The notes under the pieces were generated by a model that saw nothing but the letters and a program-made list of their open reading frames with translations, was not told the DNA's origin and did no database searches. This document shows, one piece after another, positions 8,887 through 17,838 of a DNA stretch of 64,000 nucleotides. Origin of the DNA: Chitinophagaceae bacterium (GTDB taxonomy: Bacteria > Bacteroidota > Bacteroidia > Chitinophagales > Chitinophagaceae); NCBI GenBank assembly GCA_023229465.1, contig JALNZE010000003.1, positions 124,001 to 188,000 of the forward strand, given 5' to 3'. A program made the position numbers and the translations under genes. Position 1 is the first letter of the stretch, and every line of letters begins with the position of its first letter.

Positions 8887-9555
8887 ATGACTGAGAAGCA
8901 TGAAGAAACGAATCTGACCCTAGTGAGAATGCAGGGTTTCTGGGATAAATTTCAAAAACCAACCCTGATTGGTCTGGCCATTATTATACTTGGCGCCGGT
9001 GGCTGGTATGGTTATAATGAATACATACTAAAACCAAAAGAAGAAAAAGCAGCGGAATATTTATATAAAGCACAGGAATATTTTAGTGTTGATTCTTCCA
9101 GCCTGGTTCTGAATGGTGATGGACAAAGCAAGGGTGTTCTGTTTGTGCTTAAAAATTACAGTGGTACCAAAGCCGCCAACCTTGCTAAATACTACGCGGG
9201 TGTGAGCTACCTGAAACTGGGCGATTTTAATAACGCGGTTAAATACCTGAAAGACTTTTCAACCCGTGCACGCCAGGTACAATTACTTGCCTATGGTTGT
9301 TTGGGAGATGCCTATTCAGAACTCAATAAAAAAGAAGAGGCCATCGAAAATTATAAAAAAGCCGCGACTGCTTTTGAAAAGGATGAAAACAATTCTGCCG
9401 AATACCTTTTCCGCGCCGCTTTACTGGAAGAAACCAATGGCAAACCCAAAGAAGCGCTGGAACTGTATAAAGAACTGAAAAATAAATTTCCGAAAACAGA
9501 TAAAGGTTTTCAGGCTGATAAATATATTTACCGTTTAAGTGTAGAAAAAAATTAG
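8887..9555 (+). CDS. Membrane-anchored tetratricopeptide repeat protein
   Basis: A 222-residue protein with a short cytoplasmic head, one transmembrane helix at about residues 25-46 (LIGLAIIILGAGGWYGY), and TPR-like helices after it. The repeats contain the motif YAGVSYLKLGDFNNAVKYL. The topology resembles the YfgM/AncA type of periplasmic TPR protein, which works with envelope chaperones; that role is only a possibility here. The gene lies 15 bases before ribH and is probably co-transcribed with it. Confidence 0.75.
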   Translation: MTEKHEETNLTLVRMQGFWDKFQKPTLIGLAIIILGAGGWYGYNEYILKPKEEKAAEYLYKAQEYFSVDSSSLVLNGDGQSKGVLFVLKNYSGTKAANLAKYYAGVSYLKLGDFNNAVKYLKDFSTRARQVQLLAYGCLGDAYSELNKKEEAIENYKKAATAFEKDENNSAEYLFRAALLEETNGKPKEALELYKELKNKFPKTDKGFQADKYIYRLSVEKN

Positions 9556-9569
9556 CAAAATGTAACCCG

Positions 9570-10049
9570 ATGGCTACTAAAGGCAATACTTCTGTAAATA
9601 AAGGCATCCCTGTAATTAAGGATGCCTTTGTTGTGATAGTAAAGACCGAATGGAATGCACCTATCACCAACAAATTAGCAACAGGCGTAAAAAAAATATG
9701 CAGGCAACAGGGTGTGAAGTATAAAATAGTAACCGTTCCAGGCGCTTTTGAAATTCCCTTCACCATTAAAAATCATTATACCTATTGTAAAGTATTGCCC
9801 GATGCGTATATCACATTAGGAACCGTAATCAGGGGCGATACGCCACATTTCGATTATGTATGCAAAGCCATAACAGATGGGGTACTGCAATTGAATCTCT
9901 CTCTTGATGTACCCGTTATTTTTGGTGTACTTACGGTAGATAATGAACAACAGGCCCTCGATCGTATTGGCGGTAAACATGGTCATAAAGGCGAAGAAGC
10001 AGCCATTACTGCCATAAAAATGATAGCTTTAAACAGGAAATTAAAATAG
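9570..10049 (+). CDS. ribH: 6,7-dimethyl-8-ribityllumazine synthase
   Basis: A 159-residue enzyme of the penultimate step of riboflavin synthesis, normally a 60-mer or pentamer in the cytosol. The family motifs are present: VPGAFEIPF for substrate binding, LGTVIRGDTPHFDYV with the catalytic His, and PVIFGVLTVDNEQQALDR. The extended N-terminus is usual for this group. The other rib genes are not in the window. Confidence 0.96.
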   Translation: MATKGNTSVNKGIPVIKDAFVVIVKTEWNAPITNKLATGVKKICRQQGVKYKIVTVPGAFEIPFTIKNHYTYCKVLPDAYITLGTVIRGDTPHFDYVCKAITDGVLQLNLSLDVPVIFGVLTVDNEQQALDRIGGKHGHKGEEAAITAIKMIALNRKLK

Positions 10050-10072
10050 ATCATCACCCAGTTACAGTTAAC

Positions 10073-10792
10073 ATGAATGTACAATTGTTTATCCCCTGCT
10101 TTATCGATCAGTTATATCCGCAGGTTGCTTTCAATATGGTGAAAGTGCTGGAAAAAGCAGGTTGCTCTATCACTTATAATACCCGGCAAACCTGTTGCGG
10201 ACAGCCTGCTTTTAACGCGGGTTTTTGGGGTGAGTCAAAAGAAGTTTGTAAAAAATTCCTCAACGATTTTTCAGGTTCGGATTACATAGTTACCCCCAGC
10301 GCCAGTTGCGCGGGATTTGTAAGGAATTACTATACTACCCTATTCGAAAACTCATCAGATATGGCACTTGCCAAAAAAACAGCTGAAAGAATTTTTGAAT
10401 TTTCTGAATTCCTGATTCATATTTTAAAAAAAGATGACATAGGGGCCATATTTAATGGCAAAGCTACCTACCACGATAGTTGTGCCGCCTTACGTGAATG
10501 CAAAATAAAAAATGAGCCCCGGCAATTATTGAGCAAAGTAAAAGGGCTGGAACTGGTAGAGATGAATGAGGTGGAAACCTGTTGTGGATTTGGGGGCACA
10601 TTCGCTGTAAAGTTTGAACCCATCAGCATTGCCATGGGCGACCAGAAGGTAACCAATGCTGCAGCCACAGGAGCAGAATACCTGATCAGTACCGATATGA
10701 GTTGCCTGATGCATATTGATGGATGCAATAAACACAAAGGCGCCGGTTTAAAAGTGCTGCATCTGGCTGATGTGCTGGCAAGCGGATGGTGA
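10073..10792 (+). CDS. lutA: LutA/YkgE-type CCG-domain protein
   Basis: A 239-residue protein with two cysteine-rich CCG domains: CFIDQ with TCCGQPAF in the first half, and YHDSCAALR with ETCCGFGG in the second. These ligate an Fe-S cluster in subunits of lactate and glycolate oxidation systems (LutABC). The partners LutB and LutC do not follow; the next gene is an EVE-domain protein. The role as lactate oxidation subunit A therefore rests on family similarity alone. Confidence 0.8.
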   Translation: MNVQLFIPCFIDQLYPQVAFNMVKVLEKAGCSITYNTRQTCCGQPAFNAGFWGESKEVCKKFLNDFSGSDYIVTPSASCAGFVRNYYTTLFENSSDMALAKKTAERIFEFSEFLIHILKKDDIGAIFNGKATYHDSCAALRECKIKNEPRQLLSKVKGLELVEMNEVETCCGFGGTFAVKFEPISIAMGDQKVTNAAATGAEYLISTDMSCLMHIDGCNKHKGAGLKVLHLADVLASGW

Positions 10793-10825
10793 GAATAATT
10801 ATTAATTATTAATTCCTAATTACCC
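10793..10825. repeat. AT-rich intergenic repeat, TAATTATTAATTA type
   Basis: The short spacer is made almost wholly of the partly palindromic unit TTATTAATTA followed by CCTAATTACCC. Similar tracts lie at 44560-44576 and 51081-51105, again directly beside gene ends or starts. Confidence 0.45.
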
Positions 10826-11236
10826 ATGAACTATTGGTTGATCAAATCTGAACCGGTTAAATATAGTTGGGAGCAGTTTGAAAAAGACGGTCAGACTATT
10901 TGGGATGGGGTGCGTAATTATACCGCACGCAACAATCTCCGGTCAATGAAAAAAGGCGACCTCGCCTTCTGGTACCATAGTAATGAAGGGATGGAAATTG
11001 TAGGTATCGCGAAAGTGGTAAAAGAATCTTACCCCGATCCAACCACGAATGACCCGGCATGGCTGGTAGTTGATTTTAAACCTTATAAAAAATTAAAGAA
11101 ACCGGTTAGACTGGCTCAGATAAAAGCAGATAAGCGCCTGGCCAATATGGATCTGGTAAGATTGGGCAGGCTATCCGTGGGTGCTGTAAAAGACGAAGAA
11201 TGGAAGATGGTACTGGAAATGGCTGAAACAAAATGA
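10826..11236 (+). CDS. EVE domain-containing protein
   Basis: A 136-residue protein made of a single EVE domain, a PUA-like fold that binds modified bases. Characteristic pieces are MNYWLIKSEP, WDGVRNYTARNNL, GDLAFWYHSN and VGIAKVV. Eukaryotic THYN1 and many bacterial stand-alone homologues share this layout. Some EVE proteins act with restriction systems that target modified DNA, but none is encoded nearby, so a housekeeping role is more likely. Confidence 0.88.
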   Translation: MNYWLIKSEPVKYSWEQFEKDGQTIWDGVRNYTARNNLRSMKKGDLAFWYHSNEGMEIVGIAKVVKESYPDPTTNDPAWLVVDFKPYKKLKKPVRLAQIKADKRLANMDLVRLGRLSVGAVKDEEWKMVLEMAETK

Positions 11237-11254
11237 ACCAAACAGCAGTCTTAC

Positions 11255-12514
11255 TTATTTAAAAAAGATATAAGCAATACCTACTGCGGCAATTACGCCA
11301 AGCAGGTCTGCCAGCATACCGGCCCAGATAGCATACCGTACTTTTTTAATACCCACACTTCCAAAATACAAAGCGATAATATAAAAAGTGGTGTCTGCAC
11401 TTCCCTGGAAAGTAGAAGCTAACTGTCCGATAAAACTATCCGCGCCATAGGTTTTAAAAATATCCAGCATTAATCCTCTTGATCCCCCCCCACTAAAAGG
11501 ACGCATAATGGCAACGGGTAATGCAGGCACAAAATCACTGGTCATCCCAACCTGAACAAAACACCAACTAATCCCTTGTATGATAGCATCCAGCGCCCCA
11601 CTATCGCGGAACACCCTGATCGCAACCAGTAAACCAACCAGGTAAGGAATCACTTTAACAATCACATCCCATCCATGTTTTGCCCCTTCAATAAAAGCAT
11701 CAAAAACATTAATCTTTTTAACAAATCCGCCAATAATAAAAGTGGCAATAATCAGAAACAGAATGATATTGCCCAACACATTACTAAAGGTTTCTTTCGT
11801 AAAAAAACTGGGCGTAGGACTGTTTTTTTGCGAAGGCAACCCATAGATATACCAGGCAAATAAAAAGATAGCGGTAATGATACCTCCCAGCCACAATACC
11901 AATACACGGTCAAAACGGAGCCGTTGGTATAGCCCGGTAATAACGATACTGGCAATGGTGGCAACTGTAGTAGCCAGCATCAACGGTACAAATACACTGG
12001 TAGGATTGGCGCTTCCACCACTAACCCGGTAAGCAATAATCGAAAGCGGTATCAGGGTAAGGCCACTGGTATGCAGTACCAGGAACATGATCTGTGAATT
12101 ACTGGCCGTTTCTTTGTTTGGATTGAGTGTTTGCAGGCTTTCCATGGCTTTTAAACCAAAAGGGGTTGCCGCATTATCCAGGCCAAGCATATTGGCGCTG
12201 AAATTCATCACCATCTGCCCCATGGCAGGGTGTTTATCCGGTACTTCAGGAAATATCCTTTTCATAAACGGATTGAGTAACCTGGCCAAAAAATTAACCG
12301 CCCCTGCCTTTTCCCCTATATTCATCAGCCCCATAAAAAATACCATCGCACCGGTTAAGGGCAGGCCAATATCCATAACGGATGATTTGGATGCATCAAA
12401 AATACCTTCCACCAGTTTTTTGAATATCTCATAATCATGAAACACAACCAGCTTGATCAATGCGATAATTAAACCAATGATAAAGAACAGTATCCAAACA
12501 TAGTTCAGGGCCAT
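11255..12514 (-). CDS. SpmA-SpmB fusion, nucleoside-recognition (Gate) membrane protein
   Basis: A polytopic membrane protein of 419 residues if started at the ATG at 12514 (MALNYVWILFF). The longer reading from 12583 would run into the ychF promoter region. Two Gate domains are joined: the first has GLPLTGAMVFFMGLMNIGEKAG and LDNAATPFGLKAME, the second has RPFSGGGSRGLMLD and GSADTTFYIIALYFG. These correspond to spore maturation proteins A and B, which are fused in Bacteroidota although these bacteria do not sporulate. The transported substrate is unknown. Confidence 0.85.
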   Translation of the reverse strand: MALNYVWILFFIIGLIIALIKLVVFHDYEIFKKLVEGIFDASKSSVMDIGLPLTGAMVFFMGLMNIGEKAGAVNFLARLLNPFMKRIFPEVPDKHPAMGQMVMNFSANMLGLDNAATPFGLKAMESLQTLNPNKETASNSQIMFLVLHTSGLTLIPLSIIAYRVSGGSANPTSVFVPLMLATTVATIASIVITGLYQRLRFDRVLVLWLGGIITAIFLFAWYIYGLPSQKNSPTPSFFTKETFSNVLGNIILFLIIATFIIGGFVKKINVFDAFIEGAKHGWDVIVKVIPYLVGLLVAIRVFRDSGALDAIIQGISWCFVQVGMTSDFVPALPVAIMRPFSGGGSRGLMLDIFKTYGADSFIGQLASTFQGSADTTFYIIALYFGSVGIKKVRYAIWAGMLADLLGVIAAVGIAYIFFK

Positions 12515-12590
12515 ACGGGTAGTTTCTGTGGTGAAAATAACAAATTCAGGGATATCAGCATTTAGAACCCATTTTGCCCCCAAATCTGGC

Positions 12591-12598
12591 TATATTTG
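12591..12598 (+). promoter_or_regulatory. Putative -7 promoter element of ychF
   Basis: TATATTTG, identical to the element before pdhA, lies 23 bases before the ychF ATG. A TTTG sits 14 bases upstream, closer than the usual 17-23, so the -33 assignment is weak. Confidence 0.5.
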
Positions 12599-12621
12599 CG
12601 GCTCGAAAAATAGTTTGAATT

Positions 12622-13725
12622 ATGGCTTTACAAGCAGGCATCGTGGGACTACCAAACGTAGGTAAATCAACTTTATTTAATGCAGTCAGCAATAGCGCCA
12701 AGGCACAGGCGAGCAATTACCGTTTTTGTACCATTGAACCCAATGTGGGCCTGGTGGATGTGCCTGATGAACGCATGGACAAACTGGCGGAACTGGTGCT
12801 TCCTAACCGGACGGTTCCAACCCAACTGGAGATTGTAGATATCGCGGGCCTGGTGCGTGGCGCCAGTAAGGGAGAAGGATTGGGCAATAAATTTTTGGGG
12901 AATATCCGTGAGGTAGACGCCATTATTCATGTGATACGTTGTTTTGAAGATGAAAATGTTTTACGCGAAGAAGGCGCCATTAACCCTATCAGCGATAAAG
13001 AGATTATAGAAACCGAATTACAACTGAAGGACCTGGATAGTGTTGAGAAAAAATGGCACCGTGTCGAAAAAATGGCCCGCGTAGGCAGCGATACCAAGGC
13101 TAAAGCTGAATTTGAAATTCTGTCACGCTGTAAAGCGCATCTCGAAAAAGGAAAAAATATTCATACACTGGGATTAGATAAGGAAGAAAAAATAGTGATA
13201 GCCGACCTGTTCTTATTAACAGATAAACCTGTTCTGTACGTTGCCAATGTTGATGAAGCCAGTATGCATACAGGCAATAAATTCTCTGACGCATTAGCCG
13301 CTGCAGCCAAAGCAGAAGGCGCAGAAGTAATTGTGATGTGCAACAATGTAGAGGCACAGATAGCAGAGATGGAATCGGCTGAAGACAAGCAGATGTTTAT
13401 GGAAGAATACCATATGAAAGAACCGGCGCTAAACCGGTTAATTACCTCTGCCTACAAATTATTGAACCTGGATACTTATTTTACTGCCGGTGTACTGGAA
13501 GTGCGGGCATGGACCATTCACAAAGGCTGGAAAGCGCCTCAGGCCGCCAGTGTGATACATACCGATTTTGAGAAAGGTTTTATTAAAGCGGAAGTGATCG
13601 CTTATGAAGACTTTATCAAATACGGCAGCGAAGCCGCCTGCCGGGAAAACGGACGCTTGCGCATTGAAGGGAAAGAGTATATAGTGAAAGATGGGGATGT
13701 GATGCATTTTAGATTTAATGTATGA
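12622..13725 (+). CDS. ychF: Redox-regulated ribosome-associated ATPase YchF (OLA1 family)
   Basis: A 367-residue Obg-related P-loop protein. The P-loop GLPNVGKST starts at residue 8, DIAGLVRGASKGEGLG is the G3 region, and the G4 motif reads NVDE in place of NKxD, which explains the ATP preference of this family. A TGS domain forms the C-terminus. YchF binds ribosomes and affects translation and oxidative stress responses. The length is normal. The gene diverges from the SpmAB fusion. Confidence 0.97.
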   Translation: MALQAGIVGLPNVGKSTLFNAVSNSAKAQASNYRFCTIEPNVGLVDVPDERMDKLAELVLPNRTVPTQLEIVDIAGLVRGASKGEGLGNKFLGNIREVDAIIHVIRCFEDENVLREEGAINPISDKEIIETELQLKDLDSVEKKWHRVEKMARVGSDTKAKAEFEILSRCKAHLEKGKNIHTLGLDKEEKIVIADLFLLTDKPVLYVANVDEASMHTGNKFSDALAAAAKAEGAEVIVMCNNVEAQIAEMESAEDKQMFMEEYHMKEPALNRLITSAYKLLNLDTYFTAGVLEVRAWTIHKGWKAPQAASVIHTDFEKGFIKAEVIAYEDFIKYGSEAACRENGRLRIEGKEYIVKDGDVMHFRFNV

Positions 13726-13777
13726 TTTACCGAAACCTGTGCGACCATTTTTAACGAAGCGACAGTTATAACTTACC

Positions 13778-13785
13778 TATTTTTG
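13778..13785 (+). promoter_or_regulatory. Putative -7 promoter element of the glutaminyl cyclotransferase gene
   Basis: TATTTTTG fits TAnnTTTG exactly. Its last three bases overlap the in-frame TTG at 13783, so that codon would be upstream of the transcription start. This favours the ATG at 13801 as the true start. Confidence 0.5.
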
Positions 13786-13800
13786 TCGCAATTTACCGTT

Positions 13801-14619
13801 ATGAAGTATTCAATTCTTTTCCTTACACTGCTCAGTTTGTTATCGGCCTGTACTAATACCACAGACACCGATAATACCGAAATCCCTCAAAACACGGTAC
13901 CGGCTGTATTAAATTATACCATCACCAATGTGTATCCCCACAATACCGGTTCCTATACTGAAGGGCTGGAATGGCATGACAATGCTATCTATGAAAGTAC
14001 CGGAGATCCTGATTATAAGGGGAAGAGTAAACTGGCTAAAATTGATCTGTTAACAGGAAAGGATATTCAAAAAATTACTTTAGCGAAAGAATATTTTGGG
14101 GAAGGAATGACTGTATTAAATGGCAAGATCTATCAACTTACTTACAAAGAATATAAATGCTTTGTATATGATTTTACCACATTCAAAAAACTGGGAGAGT
14201 TCAGTTATACGGGCCAGGGCTGGGGTATGACCAATGATGGCAAATACCTGATCATGGATGATGGATCAAACAATTTATATTACAGGGACCCTGTTAATTT
14301 TCAGGTGGTAAAAGTGGTAGGCGTAACAGACAATAATGGTCCTTTAGCCAGCATCAACGAACTGGAATATGTGAATGGATTTATTTACGCGAACGTGTAT
14401 ACCACCAATACGATTGTGAAGATTGATCCAGCAACCGGTAACGTGGTAGCGAAAGCGGATTTTTCTTATGTACTGAACAAATATGCACCGGGTGCCATCT
14501 CCGATGAAGACCAGGCCAATGCTGCCGTTTTAAACGGGATCGCTTATGATAGCGTGGGTAAACGATTTTTTATTACAGGAAAATTTTGGCCCAAACTCTT
14601 TGAAGTGAAATTCAATTAG
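13801..14619 (+). CDS. Glutaminyl-peptide cyclotransferase, lipoprotein
   Basis: A 272-residue plant-type (beta-propeller) glutamine cyclotransferase that would convert N-terminal Gln to pyroglutamate. The start at 13801 gives a lipoprotein signal with lipobox LLSAC. Family motifs include YTEGLEWHD near the N-terminus, GWGMTNDGKYLIMDDGS in the middle, INELEYVNGFIYANVY, and the C-terminal LNGIAYD and FITGKFWPKLFEV. The expected location is the outer or inner membrane facing the periplasm. It is apparently a single-gene unit. Confidence 0.9.
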   Translation: MKYSILFLTLLSLLSACTNTTDTDNTEIPQNTVPAVLNYTITNVYPHNTGSYTEGLEWHDNAIYESTGDPDYKGKSKLAKIDLLTGKDIQKITLAKEYFGEGMTVLNGKIYQLTYKEYKCFVYDFTTFKKLGEFSYTGQGWGMTNDGKYLIMDDGSNNLYYRDPVNFQVVKVVGVTDNNGPLASINELEYVNGFIYANVYTTNTIVKIDPATGNVVAKADFSYVLNKYAPGAISDEDQANAAVLNGIAYDSVGKRFFITGKFWPKLFEVKFN

Positions 14620-14653
14620 TAATTAAACACTGCAGAAAAAGTAATGCCGGCTA

Positions 14654-15562
14654 TTATTTTTTAGTGAAGATATAGATCACTGAACTACTACTCTCTTTGT
14701 TGAAAATGGCTTTGATATTTGAGAGCAATCCATTCCATAACGCTCCTATCAGGTTTCCACTTTCATGCCTGTATTTTTCGCTTAGCATGGATACATAAAA
14801 ACTATCAAACCACATGGGTTTACTGTCTGCCAGCCAAAATCCTTTTACGTCTCCCAGTAGTTCCATACTTTTTGGTGAGAAATGATAGAGATGGCGCGGC
14901 ACATCGTATGCGGCCCAATACTCCTTATATGCTTTTGCATCATAACTGGTATAATTGGGAGCGGCAATCACCAGGCTGCCACCCCGTTTTAGAAGGTAAT
15001 AAAATTGTTCGAAATAGCCATGCAGGTCATGCACATGCTCTAGCGCATGCCATAAAGTAATGGCATCTAAGGAAGCTTTCCCCAATTGAAACAAATGATC
15101 GGGCGAAACTAATTGAATGCCATATTTATCAAAAGCCACCTTACGGGCATTCTCTTCGGGTTCCAGGCCGGTAACTTCCCACCCCGCCTGCTTCATGGTA
15201 TGTACAAAGGCGCCTGTACCCGCGCCAATATCAAGCAGGGTAGCTTTCTGTTTACCGGTAGCCTGTTGCAGCAGTTTTCTTTTCGTTTGTAAACTATGGG
15301 TTCTAACAAAGTGATATAAACGGTTAATCAAACCTTTGGCAGTATCTGAATGTGAGATATAGCCGGCAGACTGGTAATAAGCACCTATCTTATCGGCAGC
15401 AGGAATAGGCTGTGTAAACCGCAACGAACAATCATCACAATGCCATATCTCAAATAGCTCACCGGATACTGTATAATCTTTTGCCGATAATGCAGGATAA
15501 ACTGATTCAGAATTACAGGCAGGACAATGCGAAAAAGAAATTAGTTCAGGCATACTTTTCAA
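14654..15562 (-). CDS. Class I SAM-dependent methyltransferase with N-terminal zinc-ribbon-like segment
   Basis: A 302-residue methyltransferase. The SAM-binding motif I is LDIGAGTGAFVHTM, with an acidic residue (GLEPEE) at the end of strand 2 and ALEHVHD as post-motif. The first 50 residues have two Cys pairs (HCPACNS and HCDDCSL) that could hold zinc. This form is common in Bacteroidota glycan or lipid clusters, but none surrounds it here. The substrate is unknown. An alternative start is the ATG three codons in, at 15553. Confidence 0.8.
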   Translation of the reverse strand: MKSMPELISFSHCPACNSESVYPALSAKDYTVSGELFEIWHCDDCSLRFTQPIPAADKIGAYYQSAGYISHSDTAKGLINRLYHFVRTHSLQTKRKLLQQATGKQKATLLDIGAGTGAFVHTMKQAGWEVTGLEPEENARKVAFDKYGIQLVSPDHLFQLGKASLDAITLWHALEHVHDLHGYFEQFYYLLKRGGSLVIAAPNYTSYDAKAYKEYWAAYDVPRHLYHFSPKSMELLGDVKGFWLADSKPMWFDSFYVSMLSEKYRHESGNLIGALWNGLLSNIKAIFNKESSSSVIYIFTKK

Positions 15563-15592
15563 ACATGATTAGCAAATAAAAATTGTACAAAA

Positions 15593-16096
15593 TTATACAT
15601 AGTAATAGAAAATCGCCCCTAAGCCCATTACGAATAAAATAATTGCATAGAACCACCAATAATCTTTGTGATTTTCAATAAATTCGGTTTCTTCACTTAT
15701 TTCCTTTTCAATAGTGATGGCAGGAAATAGTTCCTCTGCACCGGTATCCTGTGTAAATACAATATTACCGCCCACTCCTTTTGAAAAATGGCCAATACCG
15801 TTTAAAACAACTTTTGGCTTTTCCTGAATATCCTGGTGCAACTGCCCGGAAAAATTCAGAAAAAACCTGGATGCATCCACTTCCTCTACCCCCATTTCCT
15901 CTGCCAAAAAAATAAAAAATGATTTGTTAGCAGAAACCACTTTTTTTTCTTCAAAATGAAAAACAGATTTGGGAGGCAATAATTGCATAGTGGTGTGATC
16001 AACTGAGGCCGGCTCAGTAACCATAACAATATTTCCAAGCTGTGGAATACTCAGCTTGCTGTTTAATACCAGGTATTTATAGAGATGATCTTGCAT
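15593..16096 (-). CDS. HU/CCDC81-like domain protein with C-terminal membrane anchor
   Basis: A 167-residue protein. The N-terminal part (LYKYLVLNSKLSIPQLGNIVM) resembles the bacterial CCDC81-type HU domains, which in many Bacteroidota proteins precede a membrane helix and a periplasmic SPOR domain. Here the chain stops right after one transmembrane helix (about 147-166, ending FYYYV), so no SPOR domain exists. It sits 14 bases after the beta-barrel gene in a three-gene minus-strand cluster. Its function is unknown; a cytoplasmic-face anchor is plausible. Confidence 0.6.
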   Translation of the reverse strand: MQDHLYKYLVLNSKLSIPQLGNIVMVTEPASVDHTTMQLLPPKSVFHFEEKKVVSANKSFFIFLAEEMGVEEVDASRFFLNFSGQLHQDIQEKPKVVLNGIGHFSKGVGGNIVFTQDTGAEELFPAITIEKEISEETEFIENHKDYWWFYAIILFVMGLGAIFYYYV

Positions 16097-16109
16097 TCAA
16101 CGGGCGGTT

Positions 16110-17825
16110 TTACCTGAACGAATATACAACTCCTGCCAAAACCTGGGTACCCAGAACAGGATATTGATTCCAACGTTGATAAGTTGCGTTAAACAGGTTG
16201 TTCATTTGAAGCCAGATAGCCAGTTTAGGCATTACCGCGAACTCAGCGCCTATATTCAGATCCGCCACAGCACCCGCTCTTTTAGCTTGTAGTGTTAAAT
16301 CCCTGTAAGCTGCCCCTTCCCATACAAAAAGATCCGCTTTTAATTGAAGGTCTTTTAATACTTTCCATTTTACAGTGCCGGTTGCTTCAATGGGCAATAA
16401 TCCCCATGGTTTTTCATTAACAGTCAGTGATGAATATTGCGTATAAGTGGCACTGGCAATCAATGATATTTTTTCCTGAACAGTATAGCCTATCTCTCCA
16501 TGCAATCGTAACGCTTTCATCTCAGGCTCGAATAAAACAGAAAAGGTTTTGCCATCTCCCAAATTATTTACAAACAGCGCCTGGTTGTTTAATTGCAGTA
16601 ATGAAGCCTTAACCTCGTATGTAAAGTGATTGCCTGTTGCTCCCTTAATACCGGCATACTGCTCCCGTATACGGGTATTCTGTAAACCGCTAAGCTGACC
16701 AATAAAAGGATTCATTCCGGCCAAAGAACGCATCGTATTTTTTTTGTAATACCCAATCCAGCCCGCTTCCAATACCAGACCAACCTCAGTAACCTTTGCT
16801 TCTACTGTAATATTTGGCAGGGTAGAAAAAGACTGGTTATCCCATGAAGGCCGTATACCTGCAAGTAGTTTTAAATTAGGTGTTTTTAACTGTATGGATG
16901 GATTAACATAGAAAAGATTATTCTTAATATCCAGGTAATTGGGTACCATCGGCACAGTAGTTGCAGAAATATCTGCACCCATCTCAAGATCGATAGCATA
17001 TATCTTTCCAAAAGATTTATTGATGGGCGCTTTAATAATCAGGTTTCTTTCCTGGTTCTCATGATTATCTGAGAAGCCTATCAGACTAATCCGTGGATGG
17101 TAACTGATACCAAATGTGTTCACCAGTTTATTTTGCAAACCAATTTCTATTCCAACCGTATTAAACCTTTGCAATAGCTGGTCTTTGGGATAAGAAAGTG
17201 TTGTGGGCTGATAACCGTACAGGTATTGGGTACTGCTTTGATAGTAGGGATGCGTGGTCCATTCATGGTTATTCTTTGTATGGAGAACCGACAGGATATC
17301 CAATCCCCATTTAGCAGACTGTTGCGAAGGCAGATGACCGGTAGCTGTTACGAAATTTCCACGTAAATTGGTTATCGCGTTTCGTCCGTTACCAAAAGAA
17401 AAACCTGCTTCGCCCAATACACTGCTAAAGTTACCCGCACCAAATTTGATGTAATGATCATTATTCCAGGCATAACCCGTATCAAATGCCAGGGCAAGTG
17501 GCTGAATGGCTACGGGTTGAAATGTAAAGAAAAGATTTTGAGAAGGTATGCTGTAAGTAACCGGAATTTTTGATGAATCGATCACAGGTGATGCGGCAGT
17601 AAAATTAACCTTAACCGCATCCTTCAAATAAGGCTTGAATGCAGATGTGATAGTGACTACTTTTGGAGAAGAGGTATCAGCAAGGTTTACTGCCTCTACC
17701 TGTTTCACCATTGATTTGGGTGATGAGGCCATTTTTTTCCTGCTGGTTCTTTTTTGTGCCTGCGCCGGCATACAGACAAAGGATCCCAGCATCAGTAGGA
17801 AGGTAACTTTTAACAGGTAATTCAT
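16110..17825 (-). CDS. Outer-membrane beta-barrel protein, TonB-receptor-like without plug
   Basis: A 571-residue protein when started at 17825 (MNYLLKVTFLL); this avoids a 14-base overlap with the upstream gene and gives a proper signal peptide ending AQAQ. After a basic linker (KRTSRKK) the rest shows alternating hydrophobic strands and aromatic girdles ending in VVYSFR, as expected for an outer-membrane barrel. TonB box and plug domain are not seen. It lies 13 bases after the large TPR gene, and the two probably form one envelope unit. Confidence 0.7.
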   Translation of the reverse strand: MNYLLKVTFLLMLGSFVCMPAQAQKRTSRKKMASSPKSMVKQVEAVNLADTSSPKVVTITSAFKPYLKDAVKVNFTAASPVIDSSKIPVTYSIPSQNLFFTFQPVAIQPLALAFDTGYAWNNDHYIKFGAGNFSSVLGEAGFSFGNGRNAITNLRGNFVTATGHLPSQQSAKWGLDILSVLHTKNNHEWTTHPYYQSSTQYLYGYQPTTLSYPKDQLLQRFNTVGIEIGLQNKLVNTFGISYHPRISLIGFSDNHENQERNLIIKAPINKSFGKIYAIDLEMGADISATTVPMVPNYLDIKNNLFYVNPSIQLKTPNLKLLAGIRPSWDNQSFSTLPNITVEAKVTEVGLVLEAGWIGYYKKNTMRSLAGMNPFIGQLSGLQNTRIREQYAGIKGATGNHFTYEVKASLLQLNNQALFVNNLGDGKTFSVLFEPEMKALRLHGEIGYTVQEKISLIASATYTQYSSLTVNEKPWGLLPIEATGTVKWKVLKDLQLKADLFVWEGAAYRDLTLQAKRAGAVADLNIGAEFAVMPKLAIWLQMNNLFNATYQRWNQYPVLGTQVLAGVVYSFR

Positions 17826-17838
17826 TAATGTATCCGTT

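Noticed and set aside
13783..13800. TTG at 13783 as start of the glutaminyl cyclotransferase
   Set aside because: It overlaps the TATTTTTG promoter element, and starting at 13801 gives a proper lipoprotein signal.
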